Below are positions 16,506 to 25,309 of a DNA stretch of 64,000 nucleotides, piece by piece (positions within the stretch are counted from its first letter, which is position 1; each line of letters opens with the position of its first letter). The position numbers were made by a program, and so were the translations under genes. Source of the stretch: Mesonia ostreae. Lineage in GTDB: Bacteria; Bacteroidota; Bacteroidia; Flavobacteriales; Flavobacteriaceae. Under the pieces are notes generated by a model. The model was not told the origin of the DNA. It made no database searches and was given only the letters and a program-made list of their open reading frames with translations. The DNA lies in the NCBI RefSeq assembly GCF_031845265.1, contig NZ_JAVRBG010000002.1, positions 186,001 to 250,000 of the forward strand, read 5' to 3'.

Positions 16506-18245
16506 CTAAAACAATTCCTTTAAATATTTTATATTAGATTTTGCATTATCAATTGCATCTGCAGTTTGGCCGTTTAACATTAGTTTTCCCATACTTGTGG
16601 CGAAGCCCTTTATCTGGTCGAACTCTACTTTTGGCGGCATGGCTAAAGCCTCAGGATCTGTGAAAATGTTTACGACGGCAGGGCCATTGTGTGTGAAGGC
16701 TTCCTGCAAAACATTTTTAACATTTTGGCATTTATCTACACTCCAAGCTTTAATATTCATAGCTTCTGCTACTTTGGTGAAATCGGGATTTTTCATATCG
16801 GTTTGCCATTCAGGATATCCAGCTACTTGCATTTCCAATTTTACCATTCCTAAACTGCGGTTATTGAAAATAATAATTTTTGCAGGAATATTATATTGGC
16901 TAATCGTCATCAAATCTCCCAATAGCATGCTAATTCCGCCATCACCACATAGGGCAATAACCTGACGGTCTGGTCTGGATAACCCGGCACCTATGGCCAT
17001 TGGCATTGCGTTGGCCATAGAACCATGGTTAAAGGAACCGGTGAGGTAGCGATTGCGTTTTCCTTTGATATATCTGGCTGCCCAAACAGCAGACATGCCA
17101 GTATCCACAGTGAAAATGGCATCATCTGCTGCAATTTCATCGATTACAGAGGCCACAAATTCAGGGTGAATATTATTTTCTTTGGATTTGGCTTCTACAT
17201 AAGAATTATATTTTTCCTCTTGCTCATTATGTAATTTCTGCATATCCTTTAAAAAACCATCGTCACTATTCTTATCTAGCATTGGGAGCAAAGCCTCCAA
17301 CGTATCTTTTATTTTACCAGCAAAGCCATAATCTACTTTTCCACGCCGACCAATACGTTCGGGTTTATGGTCTATTTGAATCATGGTGTTTTTTTCGGGT
17401 AAAAAGCTTGAATAAGGAAAATCTGTACCCAATAAAATAACCAGATCAGCTTCCTGCATTGCCTTAAATCCAGATTTGCTTCCTAATAAACCATTTAAGC
17501 CCACGGCATACGGATTGCTCGTTTTATCAAAGAATATTTTACCACGGAAACTGTATCCCATTGGAGCATTTAATTTTTCTGAAAGTTGCATAGCTTCTTC
17601 CTGAGCGTCTTTGCAACCATAACCACAGAACAACATCACTTTTTTCTTTGAGTTGATAATCTCTACCAGCTGTTCCAGCTCTGCTTTTCCCGGAATTAGC
17701 CTGGAATTAGTATAGAAATTTTTATGGGCCGTAGTAATATGTTCTACTTCTGCTTCTGAAACATCTCCCGGCAATCCTACAACCGCTACACCATTGTCCT
17801 GAATGGCGTGCTGTATGGCCGATTGAAATGCGTGCGCAGCCTGTTCCGGGGTGTTGGCCATCGCACAATATTTACTGCAATCATCAAAAAGTTTGACAAT
17901 ATTGGTTTCCTGAAAATTCTCCATTCCCAACTTGTTGGTATCTATCGTAGTGGCAATAGCAATTACAGGGTTTCCAGATCGGTTGGCATCGTAAAGCCCG
18001 TTGACCAAATGTACGTGACCGGGACCACTACTTCCCATGCAACAACCTATACCATCCAATTCTGCATCCATAGAAGCGGCATAAGCACCGGCTTCTTCAT
18101 GGCGCACGTGAATCCACTCCAGTCTTCCATCCCGTCTTACCGCATCGTTGATGGGGTTTAAACTATCTCCGGTAACGGCGTATAATCGTTTAACTCCTGC
18201 GTTTACTAAATTTTCTACCAATAAATCTGCTACTTTTTTTGCCAT
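16506..18245 (-). CDS. Pyruvate oxidase / thiamine-diphosphate-dependent (PoxB-like)
   Basis: A 579-residue ThDP enzyme with three domains. The N-terminal pyrimidine-binding domain has the catalytic glutamate at RHEEAGAYAA (Glu50), followed by a central FAD-type domain. The C-terminal diphosphate-binding domain has the GDGG motif (Asp435) followed by the conserved IIFNN. It resembles quinone-dependent pyruvate oxidases that decarboxylate pyruvate to acetate and pass electrons to membrane quinone. E. coli PoxB has a C-terminal lipid-binding tail; here the end is YLKELF, and whether it binds membranes is unclear. It is transcribed on its own from a module at 18388-18440. Confidence 0.87.
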   Translation of the reverse strand: MAKKVADLLVENLVNAGVKRLYAVTGDSLNPINDAVRRDGRLEWIHVRHEEAGAYAASMDAELDGIGCCMGSSGPGHVHLVNGLYDANRSGNPVIAIATTIDTNKLGMENFQETNIVKLFDDCSKYCAMANTPEQAAHAFQSAIQHAIQDNGVAVVGLPGDVSEAEVEHITTAHKNFYTNSRLIPGKAELEQLVEIINSKKKVMLFCGYGCKDAQEEAMQLSEKLNAPMGYSFRGKIFFDKTSNPYAVGLNGLLGSKSGFKAMQEADLVILLGTDFPYSSFLPEKNTMIQIDHKPERIGRRGKVDYGFAGKIKDTLEALLPMLDKNSDDGFLKDMQKLHNEQEEKYNSYVEAKSKENNIHPEFVASVIDEIAADDAIFTVDTGMSAVWAARYIKGKRNRYLTGSFNHGSMANAMPMAIGAGLSRPDRQVIALCGDGGISMLLGDLMTISQYNIPAKIIIFNNRSLGMVKLEMQVAGYPEWQTDMKNPDFTKVAEAMNIKAWSVDKCQNVKNVLQEAFTHNGPAVVNIFTDPEALAMPPKVEFDQIKGFATSMGKLMLNGQTADAIDNAKSNIKYLKELF

Positions 18246-18387
18246 ATCTTTGTTTTTTATTTTTAAAAGGAATTGATTTTGGGAATATTACTTCGAGTAA
18301 TACGCCTATAATCAGGGAGTTTTCTCCTCTTTTGATTAATTAGATGCTTAAATATCTATTTACTTATAGACCATATAATCCTAAAGT

Positions 18388-18440
18388 TATAGAAAGCAAT
18401 TAATTAAAGCAGGCCAATTAAATTAACATTAACCATTTTA
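18388..18440 (-). promoter_or_regulatory. Shared promoter module, copy 2 (upstream of poxB-like gene)
   Basis: TATAGAAAGC at 18388-18397, then ten bases, then the 33-bp block at 18408-18440, which matches copy 1 with one mismatch. On the minus strand a -7-like TAACTTTA lies at the gene-proximal edge, about 140 bases before the poxB-like start codon. It sits 34 bases from the end of the neighbouring pirin gene. Confidence 0.7.
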
Positions 18441-18473
18441 GCTACTTTTTTTAAAAAAATCTAATCTTTTAAC

Positions 18474-19193
18474 CTAAGCTGGCAGCTTCATCGGCACTTC
18501 CATCAAAAGTATTTTAGAATTTTCAAGCGCTTCCAGTTCAAAGGAATCGGTTTCACTTATTCCCAGGGCATCTCTTTTTTCCAAAACCTGATCGCCGATT
18601 TTAGCTTTGCCTTCCATAACAAAAACATAAACGCCGTTGCCCTCTTTTTTCAGCTTGTATTCTTTTGAATTTCCCTCGTCAAAATTAGCGAGATGAAACC
18701 AGGAGTCCTGATAAATCCAAACCCCTGCATCGTCTTTGTTGGGCGATAGGATTTGCTGAAAGTCATTAGGCTTGGCATTATCCGCTATTGTGATTTGGTC
18801 GTAACGAGGTTCTACGTTCATTTTATTCGGAAAGATCCAAATCTGTAAGAACTTTACCGGCTTATCGGGATTGTTGTTATATTCGGAATGCATGACGCCT
18901 GTGCCCGCGCTCATTACCTGGATATCGCCTTCTTTGATAATGGTTTCGTTCCCCATATTATCCTTGTGTTTCAAATCGCCTTCCAGCGGAATGGAAACAA
19001 TTTCCATATCTCGGTGCGGATGGGTCCCAAAACCCATATTTTCTGAAACGGTATCGTCGTTAAGCACGCGAAGTACTCCAAAATTCATCCGTTCGGGATT
19101 GTGATAATTTGCAAAACTAAAGCTGTGTTTTGAATGTAACCAGCCGTGATTAGCATCTCCTCTGGAGTCTGCTTTGTGAAATATTGTTTTCAT
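18474..19193 (-). CDS. Pirin-family protein (YhaK-like)
   Basis: A 239-residue bicupin. The start FHKADSRGDANHGWLHSKHS and the metal-site region HPHRDMEIVSIPLEGDLKHK match short pirins. The later Glu and His of the site sit in MSAGTGVMHSEYNN. Characterised members act as quercetinases and as redox sensors with a mononuclear iron. It is the last gene of a tight cluster, starting 31 bases after the TMEM175-like gene. It is most similar in layout to the broken pirin at 53293-54003. Confidence 0.9.
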   Translation of the reverse strand: MKTIFHKADSRGDANHGWLHSKHSFSFANYHNPERMNFGVLRVLNDDTVSENMGFGTHPHRDMEIVSIPLEGDLKHKDNMGNETIIKEGDIQVMSAGTGVMHSEYNNNPDKPVKFLQIWIFPNKMNVEPRYDQITIADNAKPNDFQQILSPNKDDAGVWIYQDSWFHLANFDEGNSKEYKLKKEGNGVYVFVMEGKAKIGDQVLEKRDALGISETDSFELEALENSKILLMEVPMKLPA

Positions 19194-19224
19194 TTTTTTA
19201 TCTATTTAATAAATTTAAACGTGT

Positions 19225-19815
19225 TTAAATTTGTTGGTTTTCTTTCTTGATAGCTTTTTCAATTCTTGGGTCTGGCACAACCCACATTATGGCAACCACC
19301 AGATAAATAATTAGACTGATAATAGGAAAGAAGAAGGAAATAACCACCCCTGCAAAATATAGAAAGAGTGATAGATTCATTCTTTTATCGGAGCTGTAAA
19401 CCCTGCCAATATGGGAATCTTTGCCTTCATTTCTTATTACGCAATACACCATAATCTTAAAAGCTACTGCTGCCATAAATAGTACCGCACCATAAATGGC
19501 AGTCGGGTTGTCTTCAAAATGGTTTTTGCCCATCCAGTCGGTTGCAAATGGAAAAAGGGAGAGCCAAAACAATAAATTTAGGTTGGCCCATAAAATTTTT
19601 CCATTCACCTTATTTACGGCTTGCAGCAAATGATGATGGTTATTCCAATATATTCCGAGATATACAAAGCTGAGCAAATAAGTAAGAAAAACTGGAAGTA
19701 TGGGTTTTAAAGCTTCAAAAGTATAACCTTCCGGTGCGCTCATTCCCAATACCATAATGGTTATGATAATGGCCAGCACACCGTCACTAAAGGCTTCCAA
19801 TCTTCCTGTTTTCAT
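19225..19815 (-). CDS. TMEM175-family (DUF1211) potassium channel
   Basis: A 196-residue membrane protein with six helices. The first helix holds the signature RLEAFSDGVLAIIITIMVL, including the FSD motif conserved in bacterial TMEM175 potassium-selective channels. The start codon overlaps the stop of the upstream pirin by 4 bases (ATGA type), so translation is coupled. Why a K+ channel sits within a pirin cluster is unclear. Confidence 0.88.
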   Translation of the reverse strand: MKTGRLEAFSDGVLAIIITIMVLGMSAPEGYTFEALKPILPVFLTYLLSFVYLGIYWNNHHHLLQAVNKVNGKILWANLNLLFWLSLFPFATDWMGKNHFEDNPTAIYGAVLFMAAVAFKIMVYCVIRNEGKDSHIGRVYSSDKRMNLSLFLYFAGVVISFFFPIISLIIYLVVAIMWVVPDPRIEKAIKKENQQI

Positions 19816-20705
19816 CGAATACGCGGTTTTGGCAACGGCACATACTCTTCTTCATCGCCAACTACTTTTGGGAAAGCTTCCAAATTCTGATTTTCCCAAT
19901 CTTTTTTGGCCTTTTCAATCACTTCCTTATCAGAATTGACGAAATTCCAGTGAATGTAACGTTCCTCATCAAATGGGGTGCCGCCAAAAATATAAATAGT
20001 GGTGTTCGGCTCCATTTCAAAGGAACATAAAGTGCTGTCCTTGGCAACGAGAATTTGCTTGTTTCCGTAGTTATGCCCGTCGGCGTTAATACTGCCTTCC
20101 AGAATGTACAAAGCACTTTCCCCATAAAGGTCTTCACCGATATTGATTTGCTGTTTGTGGTCGCTCTTAATTTCTATAAAATACAATTCGCTGTGCACCG
20201 GCACGGGCGATTCTTTATCAAAAGCTTTTCCGGCGATCAATTTAAATTGCGGGCCCTGTTCATTCCAATGCGGAATATCTTTTTCTTCAATATGCGAAAA
20301 TCTGGGTTCCGATTGCTCTAAGTTTTTAGGGAGTGCAACCCAAATCTGCAAGCCGTGTAAGGATTTCTCTTTATTGCGTAAATATTCCGGAGTTCTTTCG
20401 GAATGAACCACGCCTTTTCCTGCAGTCATCCAATTAACCGCACCGGGTTTTATTTCAATATCAGAACCCAAACTGTCTTTATGCTGAATGGAACCTTCAA
20501 ATAAATAAGTAAGTGTAGATAAGCCAATATGCGGATGAGGTGCCACATCCAGATTCGTGTCCTTATTCATTTCTGCCGGTCCCATATGATCGATAAACGA
20601 AAAGGGGCCTACATTTCTTTTTTGTCGGAAAGGCAATAAGCGCCCCACCATAAAGTTCCCGATATCGGCAGCGCGTTCTTCTATAATTAATTGCGTGTTT
20701 GACAT
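19812..20705 (-). CDS. Pirin-family protein
   Basis: A 297-residue bicupin. The first cupin has PHPHIGLSTLTYLFEGSIQH with the two histidine ligands, then MTAGKGVVHSERTPE with the remaining site residues. A C-terminal cupin starts near residue 180 and has no visible metal site. This is the long pirin type. It starts 12 bases after the DoxX-type frame ends and overlaps the TMEM175-like gene. Confidence 0.9.
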   Translation of the reverse strand: MSNTQLIIEERAADIGNFMVGRLLPFRQKRNVGPFSFIDHMGPAEMNKDTNLDVAPHPHIGLSTLTYLFEGSIQHKDSLGSDIEIKPGAVNWMTAGKGVVHSERTPEYLRNKEKSLHGLQIWVALPKNLEQSEPRFSHIEEKDIPHWNEQGPQFKLIAGKAFDKESPVPVHSELYFIEIKSDHKQQINIGEDLYGESALYILEGSINADGHNYGNKQILVAKDSTLCSFEMEPNTTIYIFGGTPFDEERYIHWNFVNSDKEVIEKAKKDWENQNLEAFPKVVGDEEEYVPLPKPRIR

Positions 20706-20717
20706 AGTTATAAATTT

Positions 20718-21167
20718 TTATTTTTTTCTATTAATAAACGCCTTATAAGCACCGGTTGACCACAAGGCCCATACCACTAATACTGGTTGGAAAAATAATC
20801 TTATGAGTCAGGACTGGTCGGTATTTAAACCAAAGGCATCTACTTCGTTTACATATTGTGAGATGTTTCCGGGGAAAATTAGAATGAAAAAAATGGCTGT
20901 TGCCAAACCAACCAAAACCTTCCACTTGTATAGGGCAATTAGCGAAAAACCAAGTAAAATTTCAACAATTCCAGAAAGAACGACTACCAAATCTGTTGAA
21001 ATGGGAACCCAATTTGGCACTTGCGCCACAAATTCAGCTCTATTAAAAGTTAAGTGGCTAATACCTGCAAATAAAAGCGCCGCACCAAGTAAAATTCTGA
21101 ATATGGTTTGAACCCATTTGGTATCTTTCCCGTAAAGCCATTTTAAATTTTCTGATAGTTTAATCAT
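20718..21167 (-). pseudogene. DoxX-family gene with in-frame TGA
   Basis: The frame from 21167 gives a DoxX/DoxD-like four-helix membrane protein (FRILLGAALLFAGISHLTF, GIVEILLGFSLIALY, LIFPGNISQYV). Codon 120 is TGA at 20808-20810. After it the same frame continues for 29 codons with the expected last helix (LFFQPVLVVWALWSTGAYK) and ends at TAA 20718-20720, giving the usual length of about 149. A CGA-to-TGA change would explain the stop. Without the last helix the product is probably non-functional. Confidence 0.85.
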
Positions 21168-21237
21168 CTATTTTTATTTTGTAAAATTTCGATTATTTCT
21201 CCTGAAAGTAATTTCCTTGATTTTTTTAATTATTAGG

Positions 21238-21634
21238 TTATTCTTTGATAAGTTCACTATTCACTTCAACAGAACTTTCAAGTATTCGATGAACCGGACA
21301 ACGGGAAGCCATTTTGTAAAGACGTTTTGTTTGTTATTCGGTCAAATCACCTTTAATTTTTATCTTTTTATAAAATTGTGTAACGTTTGATTTGATATTA
21401 TTTTCAAATTCAACGTGTACTTCGATGGCTTCTATAGGCTTTTTTTTGATTGGCATACATCCTCATTGTAATTGTACTGCACGACGCTAATGATGAAGCC
21501 AACAATTCCATTGGTGTTGTTTCAGTATCCGTTCCGCCAACCTCTTAAGGTTCATCGGCGATGAGTTGATGATTGGTGGTTTTTATTTCCGTTTTATAAT
21601 TCTCCTGTCCTGTAATAGCAGTTGCTTAGTGCAT
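21238..21634 (-). pseudogene. OsmC/Ohr-family peroxidase gene, decayed
   Basis: The minus strand encodes an OsmC-family protein in pieces: ITGQENYKTEIKTTNH, GGTDTETTPMELLASSLASC (with the catalytic-type Cys), then after a shift EAIEVHVEFEN and LYKMASRCPVHRILESS with the second Cys. In-frame TAA codons lie at 21626-21628, 21545-21547 and 21334-21336. A frameshift sits at the homopolymer near 21440. OsmC proteins reduce organic hydroperoxides. This copy is clearly dead, and has decayed further than its neighbours. Confidence 0.85.
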
Positions 21635-21645
21635 AATTTAATATC

Positions 21646-21930
21646 TTAAGCTAAAACGTCCCTTATGCTTTCATCTTTTTCAAACCTGCGTTTTGCGTAA
21701 GGACAAAGCGGAATGATTTTTAAGTCGTTTTCCCGCGCGTATTCCACGCCGGCCATTACCAGTTGCTTTGCAAAACCCTGTCCGCCAAATTTTTCTTCTA
21801 CTCCCGTATGGTCAATGATAAATTTTTCTTTCCCTGCCCAGGTAAACGTCATTTCTCCGGCTTCTTCATTATTTTCATAAATGATAAACCGACCTTTTTT
21901 TCCGTTATCTTCTCGTTCTATTTTTGCCAT
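21646..21930 (-). CDS. GNAT-type acetyltransferase, short (YjdJ-like)
   Basis: A 94-residue mini-acetyltransferase. It has EAGEMTFTWAGKEKFIIDHT then the acetyl-CoA loop region EEKFGGQGFAKQLV, and an end CPYAKRRFEKDE with the conserved Cys-Pro-Tyr. A longer frame extends 22 codons upstream but overlaps the preceding flavodoxin gene. I chose ATG 21930, which begins MAKIERED like its relatives and leaves a 13-base gap. The substrate is unknown. Confidence 0.85.
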   Translation of the reverse strand: MAKIEREDNGKKGRFIIYENNEEAGEMTFTWAGKEKFIIDHTGVEEKFGGQGFAKQLVMAGVEYARENDLKIIPLCPYAKRRFEKDESIRDVLA

Positions 21931-21943
21931 AATTTTTAGTTTT

Positions 21944-22648
21944 TTACGCTTTTTTATTCCAATACTCCTGTGAATTCCCATAGTTGGGATATCCATTATT
22001 TGCCTTCAGCATAGCTGCAAGATGAAGCAAATTATAGGTCATAAACGTGGTGTTTTTTTGGGTAAAGTCTGAATCAAAACCTGCCGGCACCTCTAATGTC
22101 TCTCCTTTCCATTCTTTATCGCCATAACTGGGACCGGGACCAACTTCCCCGATCCAACCGCAATCGGCTTGTGGCGGAATGGAATATCCCACGTGCTGAA
22201 GGGAATACAAGATGCCCATCCCGCAATGTTTTATACCATCTTCGTTCCCGGTTACAATACAGCCGCCTACTTTTCCGTAGAAAATATACTGTCCTTTATC
22301 GTTGGTTTTTCCGCTCATAGCGTATAATCGTTCAATCAATTTTTGTGCTTCAGAAGATTTTTCGCCCAGCCAAATCGGTGTGCCAATTATCAGAATATCA
22401 GCATTGATAATTCTGTCAAATAGGGAAGGCCAAGCATCTTCTTCCCAACCGTATTCCGTCATATCAGGATATACGCCGCTGGCAACCGGATGATCCACTA
22501 AGCGTATTTCATCTAATTTGACGTTTTCGGCTTTCATAATTTTTTTGGAAACCTCCATCAAAGTTGCGGTATGACTTTGCTTTGGCGACTTTTTTAAAGT
22601 GCAGTTCACATAAACGGCACTCAAATTACTGAAATCTGGTTTTTGCAT
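21944..22648 (-). CDS. Flavodoxin-family NAD(P)H-dependent oxidoreductase
   Basis: A 234-residue flavodoxin-fold protein. The FMN-binding loop is CTLKKSPKQSHTATLM (residues 16-31), followed by GTPIWLGEKSSEAQKLIERL, a classical second FMN contact. It probably reduces quinones or flavins; no partner can be named. It is tightly spaced with the DUF5996 gene upstream (32 bases) and the acetyltransferase downstream (13 bases). Confidence 0.85.
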   Translation of the reverse strand: MQKPDFSNLSAVYVNCTLKKSPKQSHTATLMEVSKKIMKAENVKLDEIRLVDHPVASGVYPDMTEYGWEEDAWPSLFDRIINADILIIGTPIWLGEKSSEAQKLIERLYAMSGKTNDKGQYIFYGKVGGCIVTGNEDGIKHCGMGILYSLQHVGYSIPPQADCGWIGEVGPGPSYGDKEWKGETLEVPAGFDSDFTQKNTTFMTYNLLHLAAMLKANNGYPNYGNSQEYWNKKA

Positions 22649-22680
22649 ATCTTTTTACGTTTGCGGAAATGACTAATTAC

Positions 22681-23601
22681 CTATTTATACTCCTCTAAAT
22701 TGAATTTAAATTCCTCCCGGTCCCAATTGGCAAGTTTTGCGGCGTTTTCGTAACTACTGTTAAGAAATTCCAGCAATACTTCAGCAGGATTATCGGCTTT
22801 TTGAACATCTTTATATTTCAGGATAAATTCGCCAAGATCTTCGTGAAAATAGGCTTTTTCAGGCTTTACGTCGGCTTCCTTAAAGCCATCGGGTGCCGGA
22901 TAAATATAACTGTAAAATGCCGCAAAAGGCGTTCCCTCGCTGCCCGGCCAGAAACCGCAATTCATTACTTCGTGTGAATAGGCCTCCCGCGTAACCCAAT
23001 CTGGAAGATTAGGAAATCCTCCGGGATGCTCAGGCGCTTTCTTACCTGAAAATCTTGAAACAACCATATCAAAACTGCCCCAAAAGAACATGACGTCGCT
23101 GCTTTTGCCTGAAAATTGAGATCGATATTCATAAAAAACTTTGTTCACTTTCAACAAGGCTTTATGCAAGTTGATGGCAGCTTCTTCGTTGTAGGTGCCG
23201 CTATGATTTTCGTGGAAATGAAGTGGATCTTCCATTTCGTTGGGTAGCGTATTTATTTTAACGTCAATACCAATATCGTTCAAGCAGCTGATAAGCTTGT
23301 TGTAACAACTTGAAACTTTTAGGTTTTTGAGATCAAAACTTTGCTTCTCGTTTTCACTGGAAATGATAGTTAATTGATGATCCAAAAAATTTAAACTAAT
23401 CTCAACTTGTTTGTCCTTTGCGAAAATAGGTCCGCTGGTCAAACCGTGTGTAGTAACACCTAAAGTAGTGTGCCAGGAATGATTTATCCAGGGATTGAGT
23501 TCCAGTTTAATTTTTCCGATTATCTGCGTCTAAAGATGTAAGGTTTCGTAGGTCTCCTTACCTTTTTCGAAAGACAATTCCGGCCAGTTGTTATTTTTCA
23601 T
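22681..23601 (-). pseudogene. DUF5996 gene with in-frame TAG
   Basis: From ATG 23601 the frame runs 306 codons and matches DUF5996: NNWPELSFEKGKETYETLHL at the start, INHSWHTTLGVTTHGLTSGP in the first third, PDWVTREAYSHEVMNCGFWP later. Codon 24 is TAG (23530-23532), where relatives have Trp (LHLWTQIVGK), so TGG-to-TAG is the simplest explanation. Everything after it is open. Restart at ATG 23442 would yield 253 residues without the conserved N-terminus. DUF5996 has no known function. Confidence 0.85.
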
Positions 23602-23654
23602 AATTATATGTTTTAAATTGACTATTATGCTGAAAGTTAATTAATATACTGCAT

Positions 23655-24617
23655 TTAATTTATTGAAACAACCAATCTTTTTCCTGAACCTATTTTAGAA
23701 TCCCATAATTTTTCGATATTCTCAATATTTCCCTCTTTCAAATCCATCGTTAATTTTCCTTCTGTAGCAAGCTGAAACATTTCGGGAAGTATTTTTTGAC
23801 TAAACTTTTCCAGATCTTTTTCTGATAAACTTCCAAAACCAGACCCCAGAATTTCTATAGCCGAACTTTTTAAAATTCCCGAGGCTAAATTTATAGTTTC
23901 CCCGGCCATTGTACCAACGCTTATCACACGGGTTCTATGAGTTGTATTGTCTAAACCACCGCCTTTTAATGCGGTTAGTATTAATTCTATTGGATTGCCC
24001 CACAAATAATCGATCACTAAATCTATTGGGTTCTTACGGTGAATTTCTTGTAGTTGTTCAATTATGGTTTGCTCATTTTCCTTTAGCGAAACTATTTGGT
24101 CTGCACCAAGACGTTTAGTTTTCTCCAGGTTCTGATGATTTCTACCTGTGGTTATAATGCTATTTGCGCCATAATATTTAGTCATTTGTCCGGTAACCCC
24201 GGTTGCGCCGTTAATTAAAACATTTTGCCCGGGTTTGATTTTCCCTCTTATTTTTAAGGCCATAGCGGTTCCCAGTACTGCATTTGGTAAAGCTGCCGCC
24301 AAATTCCAATCTAAATTATTGGGAATTGGGGTGTATTTATCTTTACGGATAATGGCTTTTTCGGCTAGCATTCCGGTAATTCCCTGCGCATAAACCCTTT
24401 TGCCATTTTCTAAGATACCAACGCCATCCATCCCAACGACTGCAGGTAACTCTTTATGACTTGCGTAATGCGAGCCACTCGCCCTTAATTTGTCCAGGTT
24501 TTTTACTGCCGCCGCTTTCATAGTCATCAATAATTGATCGTTATCCTGAATTTCTGGCTCGGGAAAATCTCTGAATTTCGGGGTGTCTCCCAATTTATTT
24601 ATAACGGCTGCTTTCAT
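23655..24617 (-). CDS. Zinc-independent quinone oxidoreductase (MDR superfamily)
   Basis: A 320-residue medium-chain dehydrogenase/reductase. The N-terminal GroES-like half contains LPAVVGMDGVGILENGKRVY, and the Rossmann half contains NVLINGATGVTGQMT as NADPH-binding loop. The catalytic zinc ligands of alcohol dehydrogenases are absent, which points to quinone oxidoreductase or enone reductase activity. It lies 53 bases upstream of the DUF5996 gene. Confidence 0.85.
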   Translation of the reverse strand: MKAAVINKLGDTPKFRDFPEPEIQDNDQLLMTMKAAAVKNLDKLRASGSHYASHKELPAVVGMDGVGILENGKRVYAQGITGMLAEKAIIRKDKYTPIPNNLDWNLAAALPNAVLGTAMALKIRGKIKPGQNVLINGATGVTGQMTKYYGANSIITTGRNHQNLEKTKRLGADQIVSLKENEQTIIEQLQEIHRKNPIDLVIDYLWGNPIELILTALKGGGLDNTTHRTRVISVGTMAGETINLASGILKSSAIEILGSGFGSLSEKDLEKFSQKILPEMFQLATEGKLTMDLKEGNIENIEKLWDSKIGSGKRLVVSIN

Positions 24618-24676
24618 TTGGCTGTTTTTTGATTTTGTAAAATATTTGGGGTATTGCTTGATAATCTATAAACAAA

Positions 24677-25252
24677 TCAATTATTCTCTTTCCGCATTCC
24701 TTTTAATGCTTTTGCCCAGGCCTGTAATTTATTCAGCATTACATTAGCTGATTTGTTTAAAGGCTCATTGGCTTCAAAAACATTATTTTCATTGATGAAT
24801 TTTGTAAAAAACGGAATGTTTACCGCTTGTGGCAAAGGCATCATTCCCAAAGTAGTTACCGGTAATTTTAATTCCTGGACTGCTCTGGTACCAGCTGATA
24901 CGCCTCCGTAACTCACAAACCCCATTGGTTTATCGGCCCATTCTACAGAAAGATAATCCAGGGCATTTTTTAAAGTGGCCGGATAACCAAAGTTATATTC
25001 GGGGGTTACAATCACAAAATCATCAGCGTTATCAATAGTTTTGCTCCATCTTTTGGTATGTGTGTTAGCATATTTTTGTGCTCTGGGATGTTCCAATTCA
25101 TCCATAAACGGAAGGTTAATTTCCTTTAAATCCAGTAATTCCACGTCAAAATCGGAATGTTTTTTTGCGATTTCCAGAAACCAATCGGCAACGATAGGTC
25201 CTTTTCTTGAAGGTCTTGTACTTCCGATTATTACTTTAAGTTTATACTTCAT
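24677..25252 (-). CDS. NADPH-dependent FMN reductase
   Basis: A 191-residue flavodoxin-fold enzyme with the FMN loop GSTRPSRKGPIVADWF (residues 10-25) and the signature VTPEYNFGYPATLKNALDYL. The loop SYGGVSAGTRAV contacts the flavin in relatives. The same family as the protein at 14001-14555 but clearly a different subgroup. It is spaced 57 bases after the pirin gene and 59 before the quinone oxidoreductase, so probably all in one operon. Confidence 0.9.
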   Translation of the reverse strand: MKYKLKVIIGSTRPSRKGPIVADWFLEIAKKHSDFDVELLDLKEINLPFMDELEHPRAQKYANTHTKRWSKTIDNADDFVIVTPEYNFGYPATLKNALDYLSVEWADKPMGFVSYGGVSAGTRAVQELKLPVTTLGMMPLPQAVNIPFFTKFINENNVFEANEPLNKSANVMLNKLQAWAKALKGMRKENN

Positions 25253-25309
25253 TTGTTTGTTTTTATATGTGTTTCTTGAAATTTTCTGGTTAAAATTAAA
25301 AGCTTGGTG

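Noticed and set aside
2523..23601. Genetic code with reassigned stop codons as explanation for the many in-frame stops.
   Set aside because: TAA, TAG and TGA all occur as interruptions and also as normal ends of intact genes, so no single codon can be reassigned.
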